Positions 1-11,389 are shown, counted from the first letter of the stretch. The stretch: DNA of 64,000 nucleotides from Odontocerum albicorne (GCA_949825065.1 OX463848.1:31773491-31837490), one strand, 5' to 3'. The notes: generated by a model from the sequence alone, not told the origin. Made by a program: numbers and translations.

Positions 1-683
1 CTAGTAAGAAAGTAATACACAGTTCGCCATCATGAGCACTATAAATACAACCTTACGTTGTGCCCACTGTATACAACGAAAGTGTAAAACAATACAAGAT
101 GTTAAAAGGCATTATGTTAAAGTCGGATTTGGGTCCTTTTTTTGTAATTTGTGTTCCACCAGGAAATCAGTTTAGGAAGTGAAGCGCCTATCCACGAGCA
201 CATTGAAGTTTTATAGTTAGTGACGGACGTTTAAAATCCAATTTGAATTATTTTTTCATTCTTTCTTGGTGCCCATCGTGAAACGAATCTGAAACTTCTA
301 AGTCAAGCTTTCCACCAACTAGATCAAAAGGTTGTCAAAGTTACATAATTAGTATTCAAGTAAAACACAGACACGATTTGAGTAGTTATCCTGCTAAGTG
401 TCAAACGAATTGCGTGCCTTTCAAAATGACCATTATAAAGGATTTTCCTTTATGATTGGGGTTGAAGAGGCTTCACATTTACAAGTAGGCCTAACCCGAG
501 CCTACAGAGACCTTAAGGGCAAACTGTCCAAAGTGACGGAGAATTTGGAATGGTAATACGAACTGTCTTTTAGGACAACTTTGAGAATGCCTATGGGACA
601 GCTTGGGCAGTTGTATTATTGTATTGTAGCCATTTGTGATTTTATTGAGTAACTCCTTAAAAATTAGGAATTATTTATTTATA
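1..683. other. unassigned AT-rich DNA
   Basis: No open frame or repeat family is recognised here. The only structure seen is a short perfect hairpin near 434-452 with 8-bp arms ATAAAGGA/TCCTTTAT. It is slightly less AT-rich than the next few kilobases. Confidence 0.4.
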
Positions 684-790
684 TTTAAGTCATTGACACG
701 GTGGAGGTTTAAATACATTATAATTTGTTTATTCCATTTTATATAACCCTACCAGTTTCAAGATTTTCACCTCATCATCAGGGGAGCATT
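684..790 (-). repeat. Penelope-like terminal repeat, copy 1
   Basis: This is one of five copies of a dispersed repeat in the window; the others are near 13351, 25016, 43682 and 47690. On the minus strand it reads CCCTGATGATGAGG, a short loop, CTTGAAAC, then a GGTAGGGTTAT segment. That resembles the CTGANGA/GAAA core of hammerhead ribozymes found in Penelope-like retroelement terminal repeats. The adjoining side carries the shared words GTGGAGGTTTAAA and TTTATTCCA. No reverse transcriptase is attached. Membership in the repeat family is seen directly; the Penelope link is inference. Confidence 0.6.
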
Positions 791-869
791 AACACGTTAT
801 TTAAAGTGTATCATTAAACAAATTACAATGGAATAATTTGTCAATTGTATTATATTTTGAAATTAGCAT

Positions 870-1430
870 ACAAACCTATCATCACGCCGTTTCCCTGCTG
901 TATAAGCAGAGAAGAGAGAATGCCAGACTTTTTTTTATCACAACAGATTTATTTCGCCTCTTCTACACTTTCTCAAATAACTCCTTCGATTTTTCCAACA
1001 TTTTACATTGTCTTTTCTCAAAATATCATTAACTTGATTCAACCACACTTTCCTTCGTCTTTCCTTTTCACGCTTTTCAGTATTTTTTCATTTATTGGTT
1101 CAACATGCCCAAACCATATCAGAGAACTTTTCTTGATCTTAATTGATACATCAGTCTTACGTCTCTCTAACATCTCACATTCATTAATAATATTTTTCCA
1201 TATTCCGTCACACATTGTTAAATATTCGGTCTTTCAGACTTTTCGTACATTCACATTTCACTTCCATACATCACTACCCTACACGCCGTTAGATATATCT
1301 GAAAACACTTCTATTATCAGTAAAAATAATACCTTAATATCAGAGTTACTTAAATTTCACTTATTTTACATTGCTTATCCAGAAATTGCCTTTATTTTCT
1401 CTATCACACGTTTCTATCAGCATGACTCAT
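870..1430 (-). pseudogene. LINE-A fragment (RTE-like C-terminus), antisense
   Basis: This 5'-truncated copy belongs to the most abundant LINE of the window. The left edge, ATCACGCCGTTTCCCTG, is the reverse complement of the LINE 3' end. Further right, the minus strand resembles the end of a non-LTR retrotransposon ORF, with a Trp-Leu-Asp-Gln-Val type motif after an Arg-rich stretch. A 198-codon plus-strand frame at 845-1441 is open only because the antisense is T-rich and stop-poor. Many stops and indels break the sense frame, so it cannot make protein. Confidence 0.6.
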
Positions 1431-1859
1431 ACAAAAGTTAAAAAAAATAGTTATCGTTTTGGCATAAATAAACTAACACTATAATCAATTCAACGGCGTA
1501 AATTTCATTTTAAATTCAATTAAAAAAATAATAACGGGCTATTTATTTCTTTATACAATTGACAGCTGGAAACTTTTTACAAAATAATATACTTGCAAAA
1601 AAAGGATAAATGCAGTAGGCAACATAACAAACCACTATTTATGAAAACAAACGCTAGACAGTAAACGAGAATATAAATGAAACTATTTGTCTTTATTGAA
1701 AGGAAACGAAAAAAAAATGATTTTTATCAAAGTCTCCGCAGATTAAATAAAATCAACTAAATGGTGGGCTGTGATTTGGCTACCACTGATTTAGACCATT
1801 AAGAGAGCCGAGTAAATACGGTGGGAATATGTGCACTAAGAAAAATATATGATGTCGAT
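1431..1859. other. unassigned AT-rich DNA
   Basis: No coding potential or repeat similarity to the rest of the window is recognised. The stretch is A-rich on the plus strand, with several A runs. Confidence 0.35.
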
Positions 1860-2245
1860 GTATAACATAATGAGAAGTGCTAGAATTCAGTTTATAATGA
1901 ATGTGAGCTTAAAATTCAGAAAATATTATTATGAATGTGTGCTTAAAACTTATATGTTAATTAGAATAAAGATAACATGTTCAGGTGTTTTGAACATGTT
2001 GATTGAATGACTGAAGAAAAACTCAATAAAATACTTAGAATGCAAGCATGAGTGGGGGTCGTGGTAGAATACGACGGAGAAAAGTATGGTTAGATCTGGT
2101 GAATAGTATTTTGAAAGAAATAAAGATAAGCAATAAGATAAACAAAAGGAAATGCATGGTAAGAGGAGAATGTAAATGAATGATAAATGTGATGACAACA
2201 TGTCCTATCTGCTACCCAAATACGGGTGTGGTGTGATTACATATA
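1860..2245 (+). pseudogene. LINE-A fragment, sense orientation
   Basis: Around 2050-2165 the plus strand encodes SGGRGRIRRRKVWLDLVNS followed by ILKE, the Arg/Gly-rich plus W-L-D-x-V motif typical of RTE-like LINE C-termini. The 3' part carries TCCTATCTGC, then ACGGGTGTGGTGTGATTACA, a diverged version of the family's 3' end (TCCTCTCTGCC, then GGCGTGATGGTATGT). Stops upstream and the lack of any reverse transcriptase core show a dead, 5'-truncated insertion. A minus-strand frame at 1950-2201 is its shadow. Confidence 0.6.
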
Positions 2246-3075
2246 ATATATTAAATGTAAATGTATATTATAATGCCTCAGAGAGATACAGGCAAAAGCC
2301 TAATTTATTGGGGACACGACAAATGAAAGGCAACAAACTCAGATCCGTTAAAATTGCATGTCCAAATTAAATTACCTGTTGTGTTTTCGCAAATTATATA
2401 AATTTCTTGTCAAGTGTAATAATAAATAAATAAAAAATGCTGATAAATAGCAAAATAATAATGTACAGTCTAGCCGATGTGCAAAGCTGGGATCTTTTTA
2501 TAGCGTTTTGTGCGTATCAAGAAATATACTTCATATATTTAGGGGAATGTTGTTCTTATTTGTCTATGATCAAACTTTTTTCAATTGATTTCACACAAAA
2601 AAAGTCAGGACTGTCAAATAGTGTGGTCTAGATGTCCAATGCAGGCAAAAGCAAAACATGGAATAAATAATGTGAATGATTATATTCTTATACCGTGTTA
2701 CTCTGAAGAGGATTCAGAGTACGCTACAATATTCGTGTTAGATTTGGAAAATCCTTGGAAATGTCCTTGGAAAATGACATACTTACCAGAATTATACAAG
2801 AAGGACGTATTTATGACTTCATCATTCAAGTATGGCGTATTTATTATTTTATCATCCTTTTGTTATGTATTTGTTATTTGATGTTTATGTAATATGATAT
2901 TTTATCAGAGTAAATATTATGTAAAGTTCACTTCTTGGGAAATTCTCCATGACAGTTTGTTGCATAATGCATTAACCGCGATGTTGCAAAAGGTGACGTG
3001 AAACTTTTAAAAAATCCTCTTTAGAAGGGGATTTTCTTAATATTAACTTGAAAAAGGTTTTCAAGAAACATTCAC
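2246..3075. other. unassigned DNA with one unrecognised short ORF
   Basis: A 98-codon plus-strand frame at 2585-2881 contains an acidic stretch (YSEEDSEYATIFVLDLENPW) and a hydrophobic C-terminus. I do not recognise it. It has no clear start context, splice signals or paralogue in the window, so it may be chance or an old transposon piece. The rest shows no structure. Confidence 0.3.
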
Positions 3076-3245
3076 GACCTCGGTGACTTATTTGGTAAAG
3101 CGCCTGTTTTCCAAGCCAATGGTTCTCAAGTTTATAATAAACGGGTTCAAATCAGATCTTCGTTTAAAGTTACTTTAATACATTTCTGGTAAGTTGGAAG
3201 TGATTAACCTCATGTTAATAAATCCGTCAGGTTGTACTACTACGT
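3076..3245 (+). repeat. SINE-1 copy (tRNA-derived), degenerate
   Basis: The head GACCTCGGTGACTTATTTGG matches an RNA polymerase III A box, and ACGGGTTCAAATC at about 3140 matches a B box. The distal part has AATCCGTCAGGTTGTACTAC, a worn version of the family tail seen better at 38044-38250 and 41631-41812. A pol III transcript is expected for an intact copy. This one carries an insertion between the boxes and is probably silent. Confidence 0.6.
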
Positions 3246-3261
3246 TTATTTTATACTTCAT

Positions 3262-3390
3262 TGATAAAAGTGTAATCATTGGTTGTTGGTTCGAATCCCG
3301 AGTTGGAGTGCCCTTGATGAGAGTTCTATCTAAACGGCGCTGTATAAGTTGTCCTTTTATAATCATTACTTTTAAAAGGTTAAAAATTGA
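3262..3390 (-). repeat. Rep-C segment A (isolated)
   Basis: GGTTCGAATCCCGAGTTGGAG, about 14 bases, GAGAGTTCTATCTAAACGGC matches the unit that is tandemly repeated at 47440-47638 and, reversed, at 32628-32716. Orientation is given relative to the composite copies at 32.6 and 51.2 kb. The GGTTCGAATCCC word also resembles a B box, so segment A may have a tRNA-like origin. Confidence 0.5.
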
Positions 3391-4089
3391 TAGCAAATTG
3401 GTAAATTCATGATTTCAAAGTTATTTAACTCCTCCCATTTGGTGAAATTAACCATAGTACGAGTAGAACGAGTCATGGATGGTTTTTTAATTAATTTTTT
3501 TTTAAAAGACCTCGAAAACAACGGGTATCCCAGCTAGTCATTTAAAAAAAAATTCAAAGCAGACCAACTAAAATTCGTATTTCTTTGGAGTTGGAAAAGT
3601 ACAGGAGTAAGTTCTGCCCGAGAGGCACTTTTTCAAGGAGCTATAAAATGGAACAACATTTTTTCAAAGGCTACTAAGCGAGCAGTCTCCTCGAAGGAAG
3701 AAATTAACGTGGGAAGTCAAAGCGCTTTAAAAGGTAAATAACATTCTGTTCGCACCTCTCACGCGGTATTACTGATGAAGGATTTTTTTCTTCAAGAGCA
3801 GAATATTATATGAAGGCATTCCATTGTGATAGGTAAAACATTATTAAAAAAATACTTATAATTTTTGCTGTATAAATCGTTGTACAGAGTGCAAACTGGT
3901 GAATAGTTAATAAATAAATTTGTCATTCGAAATCATCATTATCATTATTAAGAGTCCCTTTCAGAATGTTTTTTAGGGATAAGTCAGATTTAATATACTC
4001 GTACATATAAATGTCCATGGTGATTGTATCTATAGATCGTGCCTTTTAAAGAAAAGTTGCAAAGATTACAAAATGCTTGTTGTAGGTAT
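3391..4089. other. unassigned DNA
   Basis: Nothing coding is recognised. GC is locally higher at 3590-3770, with the words GCCCGAGAGGCAC and CACCTCTCACGCGGTA, which suggests an old insertion, but there is no match inside the window beyond a weak echo of the CGCGCGGTAGAA word near 10300. Confidence 0.3.
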
Positions 4090-4536
4090 TGTTTCAACTT
4101 CCATTCCAGATGACGTATCTCCCCTTTTATGTCAGCTTTTTAAATTATTGACGTAAAACAGAGACGATTTCTTCACTTAAGCGTTCTCATGCGTACACTT
4201 TTCAAGACAAAAATGCCACCATATCACTTCGAAAAACTGAATTGGGCTAGAGATTTTCACGGCTATGAAACTGGAAGTAGAGAAACTCTTTTAATCATCC
4301 CAAACCATAATCTAACATTATTTGAGGGATCCTTTTCATATTCAGCCAGAAAATGCTGGAATGAGTTGCCCCTGTTCTTAAAAGAGTGGATTCCAGAATT
4401 GTTTCGAAATGTTACTTTCCAAATAGTTTTTTTATGTTGTGATTTGGATTCTTATTTGCTTTTTCTCTCTTCGCTGGCGGTGAATCAGGGGTTGTGTGTG
4501 CTTATTTGTGCGTTATTTTCTCGTTGGTATTCGTAA
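4090..4536 (+). pseudogene. CR1/L2-like LINE, C-terminal fragment
   Basis: The last frame (4189-4536) reads KTKMPPYHFEKL, then FSYSARKCWNELP. This matches the usual end of CR1/L2-type reverse transcriptase polyproteins: a proline-tyrosine segment, an Arg-rich patch, then Ser-Phe, Arg, Trp-Asn-x-Leu-Pro. Upstream, in another frame, DDVSPLLCQLFKLLT followed by NRDDFF matches the preceding helix, so at least one frameshift near 4185 breaks the ORF. Endonuclease and polymerase domains are missing (5' truncation). The 3' trailer to about 4965 ends in CAATAAAAAA. Confidence 0.7.
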
Positions 4537-4999
4537 TACTGCTTATTTGTTTTCATCTTTTGTATTTTGGTTTGTGTGTGTGAACATTTTTTTCCGTTTG
4601 TGATATTGTTTTGATTTTGATAGAGTTTTGCCTCCTATCAGTTTTTGTTTGCTGACAGTTGACCTGAGGTGGTAGTTGTGAGTTTACTTTTTTATTTTTT
4701 CTGCCATTTATTAATTTTCTGTTTTTTCCTTAGTCTACGTGTACTTGGTTGTGGGCTATAAATCATATGGTGTCCACGTGGCTGGGCTTGACCTATATTA
4801 ATGGGGTGTATCCCAGGCGGAAGGATTTTATAAGATAAGCACAGACGTTCTGATAATTTTCTTCCTAAATGTATTTTATGCAGTTTATCGTGAGATATAT
4901 GCGTGATTTTGGATTATATTTATATACGTACATACTATTTTGCAATAAAAAAACATGTATTTATTTATATTTATCCGTAACAAGTATAACAGAAGGCAC
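4537..4999 (+). other. 3' untranslated tail of the LINE at 4090
   Basis: A T/G-rich non-coding stretch follows the LINE C-terminus. It ends with GCAATAAAAAAACATG, a polyadenylation-like signal and short A run. It lacks the GGCAATAAGCCCGCC tail of the LINE at 52141, so the two belong to different subfamilies. Confidence 0.4.
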
Positions 5000-5465
5000 T
5001 GAACAAATTAGGGGATCTGGACCTAATCGTTGGTGTCACTGGAGATGATTGTGCTAGTTAACTAGTGATAAGCATATCCTATTGCGTATCGCGTAAGAAG
5101 CTTCAGTACTTGGAGCTTGTCTGCGTATATTTTCTTCACTGGGTCTCTGATAAAGGCTCAACGCTAATTTGCTCCATCTGCTGCTATTTGCTTTCTGTTG
5201 GTTTGATCATTAATGCTTCCAAGCGTCTCATGTAGTACTTCCTTACATCTCTTGCGCTGATACCGTACTTTCTTCTGCTTTCCGTCAGTTCACCAAACAG
5301 GATATTTTTTCAAAGTCTGTAATTAAGAATGTGAGCCACATACCCGGATCAACGCTAGCAAGCACGCGATACCAGTATCTTGACGCTACAGTAGTTTGCT
5401 ACTCTATGGTCACACCGAATCTTTATTATTTACCTAAAGAGCCTCTGCCAACATTTTTGAGTGCC
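5000..5465 (-). pseudogene. RTE-like LINE C-terminal remnant (LINE-C)
   Basis: Reading the minus strand from 5302 to 5206 gives LFGELTESRRKYGISARDV, then MRRLEALMI. That is close to the L-F/Y-G-E-L ... Arg-rich ... K-D-V ... L-K-x-L-x-I pattern near the end of many RTE-like ORFs. Downstream W and R/W residues fit the following A-x-D-R-x-x-W motif but are interrupted by stops. It is inactive and lacks all catalytic domains. Confidence 0.5.
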
Positions 5466-5466
5466 C

Positions 5467-5715
5467 TTATGTGTCGTTTGTAGGGAAAACTTGATTTGTG
5501 TCCATATTCAGAGCTGATATGATTACAGCTTTATATACAGCCGTTTTAGTTTTCGGCGTTGGATCGTGATTATCAATCACATCGTTATGAACTATCATCT
5601 TAGCAGATATTGAAACTTTACAGTCCGAGTAAATATATTTAAGTACCCCATTGACATGGAATTTTGTGTAAAGGATTCCATAATTTTTATAAGAAAAAAA
5701 GTTTGGAAAATACAA
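5467..5715 (-). pseudogene. LINE-A reverse transcriptase tail fragment, chimeric
   Basis: The 82-codon frame contains VNGVLKYIYSDCKVSISAKM, then IVHND. This matches the LINE-A segment just before its E-T-W motif; the same protein segment is readable in antisense at 56040-56345. After residue ~53 the match stops and a different LINE-like stretch (TKTAVYKAVIISALN) begins, continuing into LINE-C. It may be a chimera made by template switching or nested insertion. It is not functional. Confidence 0.55.
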
Positions 5716-6423
5716 ACAAACTTATGTCATAGAGTTTTATAAAAAGAGTGATGTAATCTTAGTTTTAGTTCTCGCATACACATTGAGTGCTGATATTTGA
5801 GTGAAACCTTATTCTAAGAGAAATTAAGAAATCCTTTTGATGATATTATCATATAAAAATTAAACACGGCCGCCTGTGCGCCACTCGTAAATCTCCTTTT
5901 TTTGCAATCAAGATGTTTACTTCATTACCTGGAGGGGATCTTTGGGCTGTAATAAAAATTTAAACAACTCTCCATGTTTAATCTTTCCTGCATTTTTAGC
6001 GAGGACGACACAATCAGGTGCCCAGAAACAATTTTTTTTTTCCTGTGTAAGAACTCAATAAATATAATGACTTTAATCTAGTGACACAAATCATCCTAGT
6101 TTGGGTGAATTGTCTTTTATTAAAAAACTTAATAAAATAAATGGTTATACAAAACTCGGGGTTAAATCTAGAGGGTACCTACCCTAATAATTGTTGATAG
6201 TTAATGTAAAACTATTAACAAAACTTTCATTAAATTTTTCTTCTTATCATTATAACCCCAAGAATTAATTTATTTTATTTAGCTTACATATATGGTAGAG
6301 GTTAAACCAAATTACATATAAATTTAAAAAATAAAAATATGCCTAATTACTTACAAACTTTAAAAATAAATTTATACCTTGACGTTTGTAAGTGAAATTT
6401 GAACTTGGAATGAGAAGGATAAA
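5716..6423. other. unassigned AT-rich DNA
   Basis: No open frame or window repeat is recognised. Words such as ACACGGCCGCCTGTGCGCC near 5865 and GGGTACCTACCCT near 6173 (a short palindrome) stand out from the AT background but are single copy here. Confidence 0.3.
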
Positions 6424-6595
6424 ATGAAAATTATTGATGTGGAGATGTATGCACTTAAACATTATTGATATGGAGATGTATGACACTGAGAAAATTATTG
6501 ATGTGGAGATGTATGCACATAGAAAATTATTGATGTGGATATGTATGCAGTTAGAAAATTATTGATGTGGAGATGTACGCACATAGAAAATTTAG
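6424..6595. repeat. tandem repeat, ~36-bp unit, about five copies
   Basis: The phrase AAAATTATTGATGTGGAGAT plus a GTATGCAC(ATAG) linker recurs five times with point changes and one shorter linker. It has no coding character. A similar word, GAATTATCGATGTGGTGAC, occurs once at 8188. Confidence 0.8.
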
Positions 6596-6734
6596 AAATG
6601 TCAATGTATGAAAGAGAGATAGAGTAACGAAATCAGAAATAAATGCGTAGTGAGACATGATACCTGATGGTTATATCATCGCGCGTAAAGCGATAATAGC
6701 GTTCATAAACATGTAACCCGCGAGTATTATTACA

Positions 6735-6836
6735 AAATGAACTTTATCAGACCCCTTTTTTACTCGGCACCGTTGGGAATCAAACACACCCCTCGTTTTA
6801 AAATAGCGTCTTACCAACTAGGCCGCGGAGATAACC
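6735..6836 (-). repeat. SINE-1 head fragment
   Basis: On the minus strand, CTCCGCGGCCTAGTTGGTAA (A box) is followed about 35 bases later by TTGATTCCC (degenerate B box). The tail is missing. Confidence 0.5.
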
Positions 6837-8715
6837 TTATTTATCTAAAGATATAAAATTTGTTTATATTCAGTTAATGAGATATTCTATAAATAATGTA
6901 GTCTCAAAATATCTTAAGATTCCAAGACTTCGATCGTTTGGAGCAGGTAGGTCAGCTCCCAAAATTCATCCTAAACAGTCAGCCCGAAGGGCGATGATGA
7001 GTTGGCAGATCAAAATGGGGATGGAAGGACAACGTATCTAGGGACAAAACAATACTGAAATTAGAAAACTTGTGACTAGCTGTTCAGGGTCGTAAGAGCC
7101 AAGTTTTGAAGAAGCTTACATCTAGCATAGATTAATGCATCAAATATGTTGAAGGTGAAAGTTATACTTTAATATTTTTTTTAACTTACTTAATAATATT
7201 CTAGTTAGAAGAAAGTTTATGATAAAAAAATCTAAATTTAAACAAATATCATACCTATTTACAAACACATTATTGTTTATATATACAAATATTTTTTAAA
7301 AATTGTGTGTACAGGACTTAATTAATGCACTTAATATACTTGTATATTTGAAATCATAATTTCAACCATTGAAAAAAATATTTTGAAAACTTAAAATATT
7401 AAAAAATAAATGATTATTTTACAAATGTACGCCTTTGTTAATGTCACCGTTATACGGTTTATTTGTTTTTAAAATTTTCATTCTTCAAACTACATTCTTC
7501 TAGGAAAATCTCTTTTCACTGTCGTCTTTAAAAAGCAGACTTTCAAAAGAGTGAGAATTCGTTTGAAATTTTATCAGTAAGAATATTTTCTTTCTTGGGT
7601 AAAGGAACAGGAATGAAGTTGAACAAAGGCAGACACTAACAAAACCTTATAGAAATAGCTTCTGTTCAAGAAGGAATGTAAATTATCAAGCGATTCCGTC
7701 TCTTTGACATATTTAATCTATTCTCAATGAGTTTAATTTGTATGCAAGGCTAGAAATAGTGGAATAAATCTATATTCTATCTTTGGTTTGTATTCAGATG
7801 TGTTACAGTATAATTAACGTACCTAACTTCAGAACGTGATTCTCTCGTGAGTTTATTCTAATAACATTTAAACAAATACATTAAATGTAAATTCAGACAG
7901 TCTGAACAACTACATAAAAATCATGTCATTATTATTTAAATTTATTTTTGTAGCAAGATTCATGCCCCACCCTGTACTTGACGCTGGTACAAAATATGCA
8001 ACAGGAAAACGATACGCATACAAACATTTCAGGTGCCATCAGGACAAAAAGTAGACAATTCGGGTGCCATCTGGAATGCAGCACTAGCATTTTTTATTAG
8101 TATGTATTTTTGGGACAATTTTAAATGTAAGGTTGACGTTGAATTTTTTTTTTCTTTGAACCTTTATTATTTTTGATTTTTCAAAAGAATTATCGATGTG
8201 GTGACATACTATATTGATTTTATGAAGAACTTTCAATGTCCAGATATATATTTTCGACATTATGTTTTTTATGTAATATTTTTTTACTTTTACGATATTG
8301 TATATTTTTTCTCAGTTAACTTAAAACAAATATGTTGTTTTCAAAACATTGTTTTGTTTTATTATCTTTTGTTACTAGTTGCAACCCGTGAAATATTCAT
8401 AAAAGGAAGTAAAACAAATTCTACATTTTTGAAAATATATATTCATAAATGTAAAATTTGTTTATATATATCATTTATACATCGTTCCCTTTTACACCGG
8501 TTCAAAAATTGTTACCTAGGTATTTAAAATTCGTTCAGTATCACGGACCCACCGAGATTCAAATTTCGAATTACTTCCGGAGAGAATCCAAGTATTCCTC
8601 TCTCGCTTTCTTGTATTCAAAATTCAATTCTCGTATTCTTTCTTTGACGACAACCATCGTATGGGTTTTGGCCTATTTATACTATGATACTTTCGCTGCA
8701 TGAAGTAAAATTTAA
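6837..8715. other. long unassigned AT-rich stretch
   Basis: No coding gene is recognised. The stretch 7500-7760 shares a diverged block with 11930-12040: both contain TCTCTTTGACATA, then a variable part, then AATTTGTA and GC...AG. That indicates an unnamed old dispersed repeat. At 8028-8075 the phrase GGTGCCATC occurs twice. A 109-codon frame at 8198-8527 is a Phe/Tyr/Ile-rich product of AT bias and is not convincing. Confidence 0.35.
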
Positions 8716-8884
8716 TAGGTTCATTGCCATGAGAAAAACTTTTCCAATCATTCAAGAAAGGTGTTAGAAGCGAAAACCAGACATGAACTTTTTATTTTAT
8801 TTATTTGGGTACCGACGGAAATTGAACCGCAGCCCCCCAACTAGGAAAACAGGCGTCTTGCAAACTAAGACAGTCAGGTCGTAA
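8716..8884 (-). repeat. SINE-1 copy
   Basis: The minus strand reads, from the right, a worn A-box region, then the B-box relative GGTTCAATTTCC, then the shared middle GTCTGGTTTTCGCTTC, and the tail end GGCAATGAACC. It lies in the opposite orientation to the copy at 3076. Confidence 0.6.
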
Positions 8885-9417
8885 ATGCTTCTTAAACCAT
8901 TTAAAATTAATATTAATGTAAATAATATCGCTGACTAAATGAGATTTTTTAAAGTCTCACGTCACCTATAGCGAGAACACAGTCAATGCGTAATGCATCA
9001 AACTATCATTGAGAATTTACCATGAGTTCTTAGCTTAAGTAAGCCAGATTTTTATAGGTTTAGACAAAATAAATATCTCATGTAATATATTATATCTTTG
9101 ATTTTTTTTTAAATAACTAACATAATTGGCTGTGTTGTTCGTACAATTCACTATGATACCGTTAACCTCATTATCAAGTTCCTTATTATCAAGTTCAAAC
9201 GACAATAAAGTAAAATTGCCTAAATAGCTTCGGATTTTGTGGAAAAGGAAAACGCATTTGCGCTCCAGTTGATTTATGGTGCGTTCTACCTTTGAGGTCA
9301 TGGACAGGAATGGACATGTATGCTAACATTACAGTCGCGAGTAAGAATGAGCAATGGCGTTGACGTTACGGTTGAGACTCTTTTATGCTATACATGTTGT
9401 ATATCATTTAAATATTA
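8885..9417. other. unassigned DNA
   Basis: An 88-codon minus frame (9035-9301) with a Lys/Asn-rich composition is open but unrecognised. No repeat family of the window is seen. Confidence 0.3.
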
Positions 9418-9470
9418 GTATTAATGAGCCCTGAAGAAAAGAGATGCAAAGCTTCCGAAACGTCAGTACT
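9418..9470 (+). other. hammerhead-like core motif
   Basis: GCCCTGAAGA, a 14-base segment whose AAG and CTT can pair, then CCGAAACGTC has the order of a hammerhead ribozyme core: CUGANGA, stem II, GAAA, then an ACGUC stem III start. The stem II pairing is weak and I cannot find the partner strand of stem I, so it may be a decayed copy. Such motifs are known in Penelope-like and retrozyme elements. Confidence 0.3.
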
Positions 9471-10189
9471 TACCATCAAGAACAAGCAGCATAAATTTCA
9501 AAAGACCGTCAATGCTAAAACCCAAGACATGATATGCCTAAAGTATTTTTAATTAAAATGATTTATTTGTATTCAAAATATGATTCACGTACGTTGATTA
9601 ACGTAAAACTTGAAATAACAGGACATTTATCGTATTAAAAATAACTTAGTTTTGTCCGTAAGAACATTATATTCCAATAGACAAAGTTATTCGAAAATGT
9701 ATTGTTTTGACAGTTTGCTGCGAAGTTATTCCATATGACCTGAATGTGAATATCACTGAAATCATAAGACCACTTCATAATATACAAAACAAAATGTGAA
9801 AAAAATAAATATCCAGAAAAAAATAATGGTGTTTTGTTACACCGGTTACTGAAAAAGCGTTATAAAAAGTACTAATGAAAGTTACAATAGGACAAAAATG
9901 GATATTGCCGAGATGCTTCATCATTCTACTAATTACATTTATTACCATGACACGTGTTTTTGCCTCCTATCTTGATCCTTTCATTGGGTGAAAAGCAACG
10001 TGTAGGTTTAACTGGTATCACCCTTCATTAGAAGTGTGTATTGTATTAACTCAAATGAAACTAATTTAATGAACCCATTATTTAGAGACAAATCACAATT
10101 TCAAAGAAAAAAGAGTTGAAATACATACGAGAATATAACAAAAAATCCTTTGTGTCAAAGACCTTACACATTTCAGATGAAATACAATC
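9471..10189. other. unassigned DNA
   Basis: No gene or window repeat is recognised. Confidence 0.3.
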
Positions 10190-10256
10190 TCCGAGGCCTA
10201 TTTGGTAGGATGTTAGGTTTTTTCCCGGAGGCTTCGAGCTTAGTAACCGATGGTAC
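10190..10256 (+). repeat. possible SINE-1 head fragment
   Basis: CTCCGAGGCCTATTTGGTAG resembles the SINE-1 A-box region, and CCCGGAGGCTTCGAGC resembles its B-box region at about the right spacing. No tail is seen, so the call is weak. Confidence 0.35.
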
Positions 10257-10279
10257 CAAAATATAAATAATAAAAAAAA

Positions 10280-10394
10280 CAGATGCGTGAGACTCTCGCG
10301 CGGTAGAAGTAAACTTCTTAGCTCCTAGAAAAAGTTGATTTTACGCATTGATTTTTTTCCATTTGTTAACGATTTTTTTTTAGGATTAGGGAAT
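10280..10394. other. GC-richer flank of the A/T block
   Basis: The word CTCTCGCGCGGTAGAAGTAA lies here, and CTCTACCGCGCC with AGAAGTTTCACTTC lies at 11107-11136 on the other side of the A/T block. The words are related (GCGCGGTAGA and its complement), so they may be worn ends of one element, but the internal order differs and I cannot define terminal repeats. Confidence 0.25.
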
Positions 10395-10494
10395 GGTTAT
10401 GTGAAATTTAATTCAAGAAAACCTCTCTTAATTAAATAAAAAATGGTTATAAGGAATTAAATTCAAGAAAATCTCTCTTAATTAAATAAAAAAT
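10395..10494. repeat. 50-bp direct repeat, two copies
   Basis: GGTTATGTGAAATTTAATTC and GGTTATAAGGAATTAAATTC each lead into AAGAAAA(C/T)CTCTCTTAATT, giving two adjacent ~50-bp units just before the A/T block. Confidence 0.75.
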
Positions 10495-11073
10495 ATATAT
10501 ATTTTTTTATAATAAATAATTATATTTTTAATAATAATAACATATAATACACTTAATAATATTAAATTTATATTTTTTAATATTAAATTAATATTTTTAT
10601 GTTATTAATTATTAAGAAATAACCAAAATATTTTTTTTTTTTATTATTAATAATATTATTATATTATATTTTTAATTAATTATATTATAACTAATTATAA
10701 TATAATAGTATTATAATTATTAAAACAATAATTACATATATATTGTTACAATTATACATTAAATATAAATTATTCATTAAATAAATATAAAATAAAATAA
10801 AATAATTAAATATAAAATAAAATGGATAATTACTAAATATATTTATAAAAAAATAATACAACAAAATGATTTTATTCATAGTAATAAATAATAATAATTT
10901 TTATAATAAAAAATAATTTTAATAATAATATAATACACTTAATAATATTAAATTAATATTAATTATTATTAATAATGAATAATTATTTATATTAAAATAA
11001 AAAACAATAATTTATTAATAAATAAAATATTTAATAATAATAATTAATAATTTAATAATAATAAAATAATACA
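10495..11073. repeat. nearly pure A/T block
   Basis: About 580 bp contain only a few dozen G or C bases. The phrase ATACACTTAATAATATTAAA occurs twice (near 10549 and 10934), so part of it is duplicated. Open frames here (for example 10691-10879 minus) are composition artefacts. It could be expanded AT microsatellite, or the interior of a low-complexity element. Confidence 0.8.
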
Positions 11074-11389
11074 CCGTTTCACTTTTCGTGACGTTCAGGC
11101 CAATTTGCTCTACCGCGCCTATAGAAGTTTCACTTCAAAAATATATAAAATCCTTGACTGTTTAAAATATTTAACATGAGACTTATGGAGAGTTCCGTGT
11201 CTACTTCAGCGGCTCTTAGCTCAAAAGTCCGATTCCTGGGGCTGAAGAAAATATAACCTTACGGTCACTATCTTCATTATTGCTGAATCACCAGTTGATG
11301 AAAGAAGAAAACTTTCAAAGTTATAATTAAACATTACTTTTGTAACAAACCGAAATAATTCTGCCTGAATAAAGTAGAAAAATACGTAT

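Noticed and set aside
845..1441. 198-codon open frame as a gene
   Set aside because: It is antisense to a LINE-A fragment; its openness follows from a T-rich, stop-poor antisense strand, and the same sequence recurs as a repeat at many loci.
10495..11073. Mitochondrial control-region insertion
   Set aside because: AT content alone suggested it; no mitochondrial gene or tRNA sequence flanks it.
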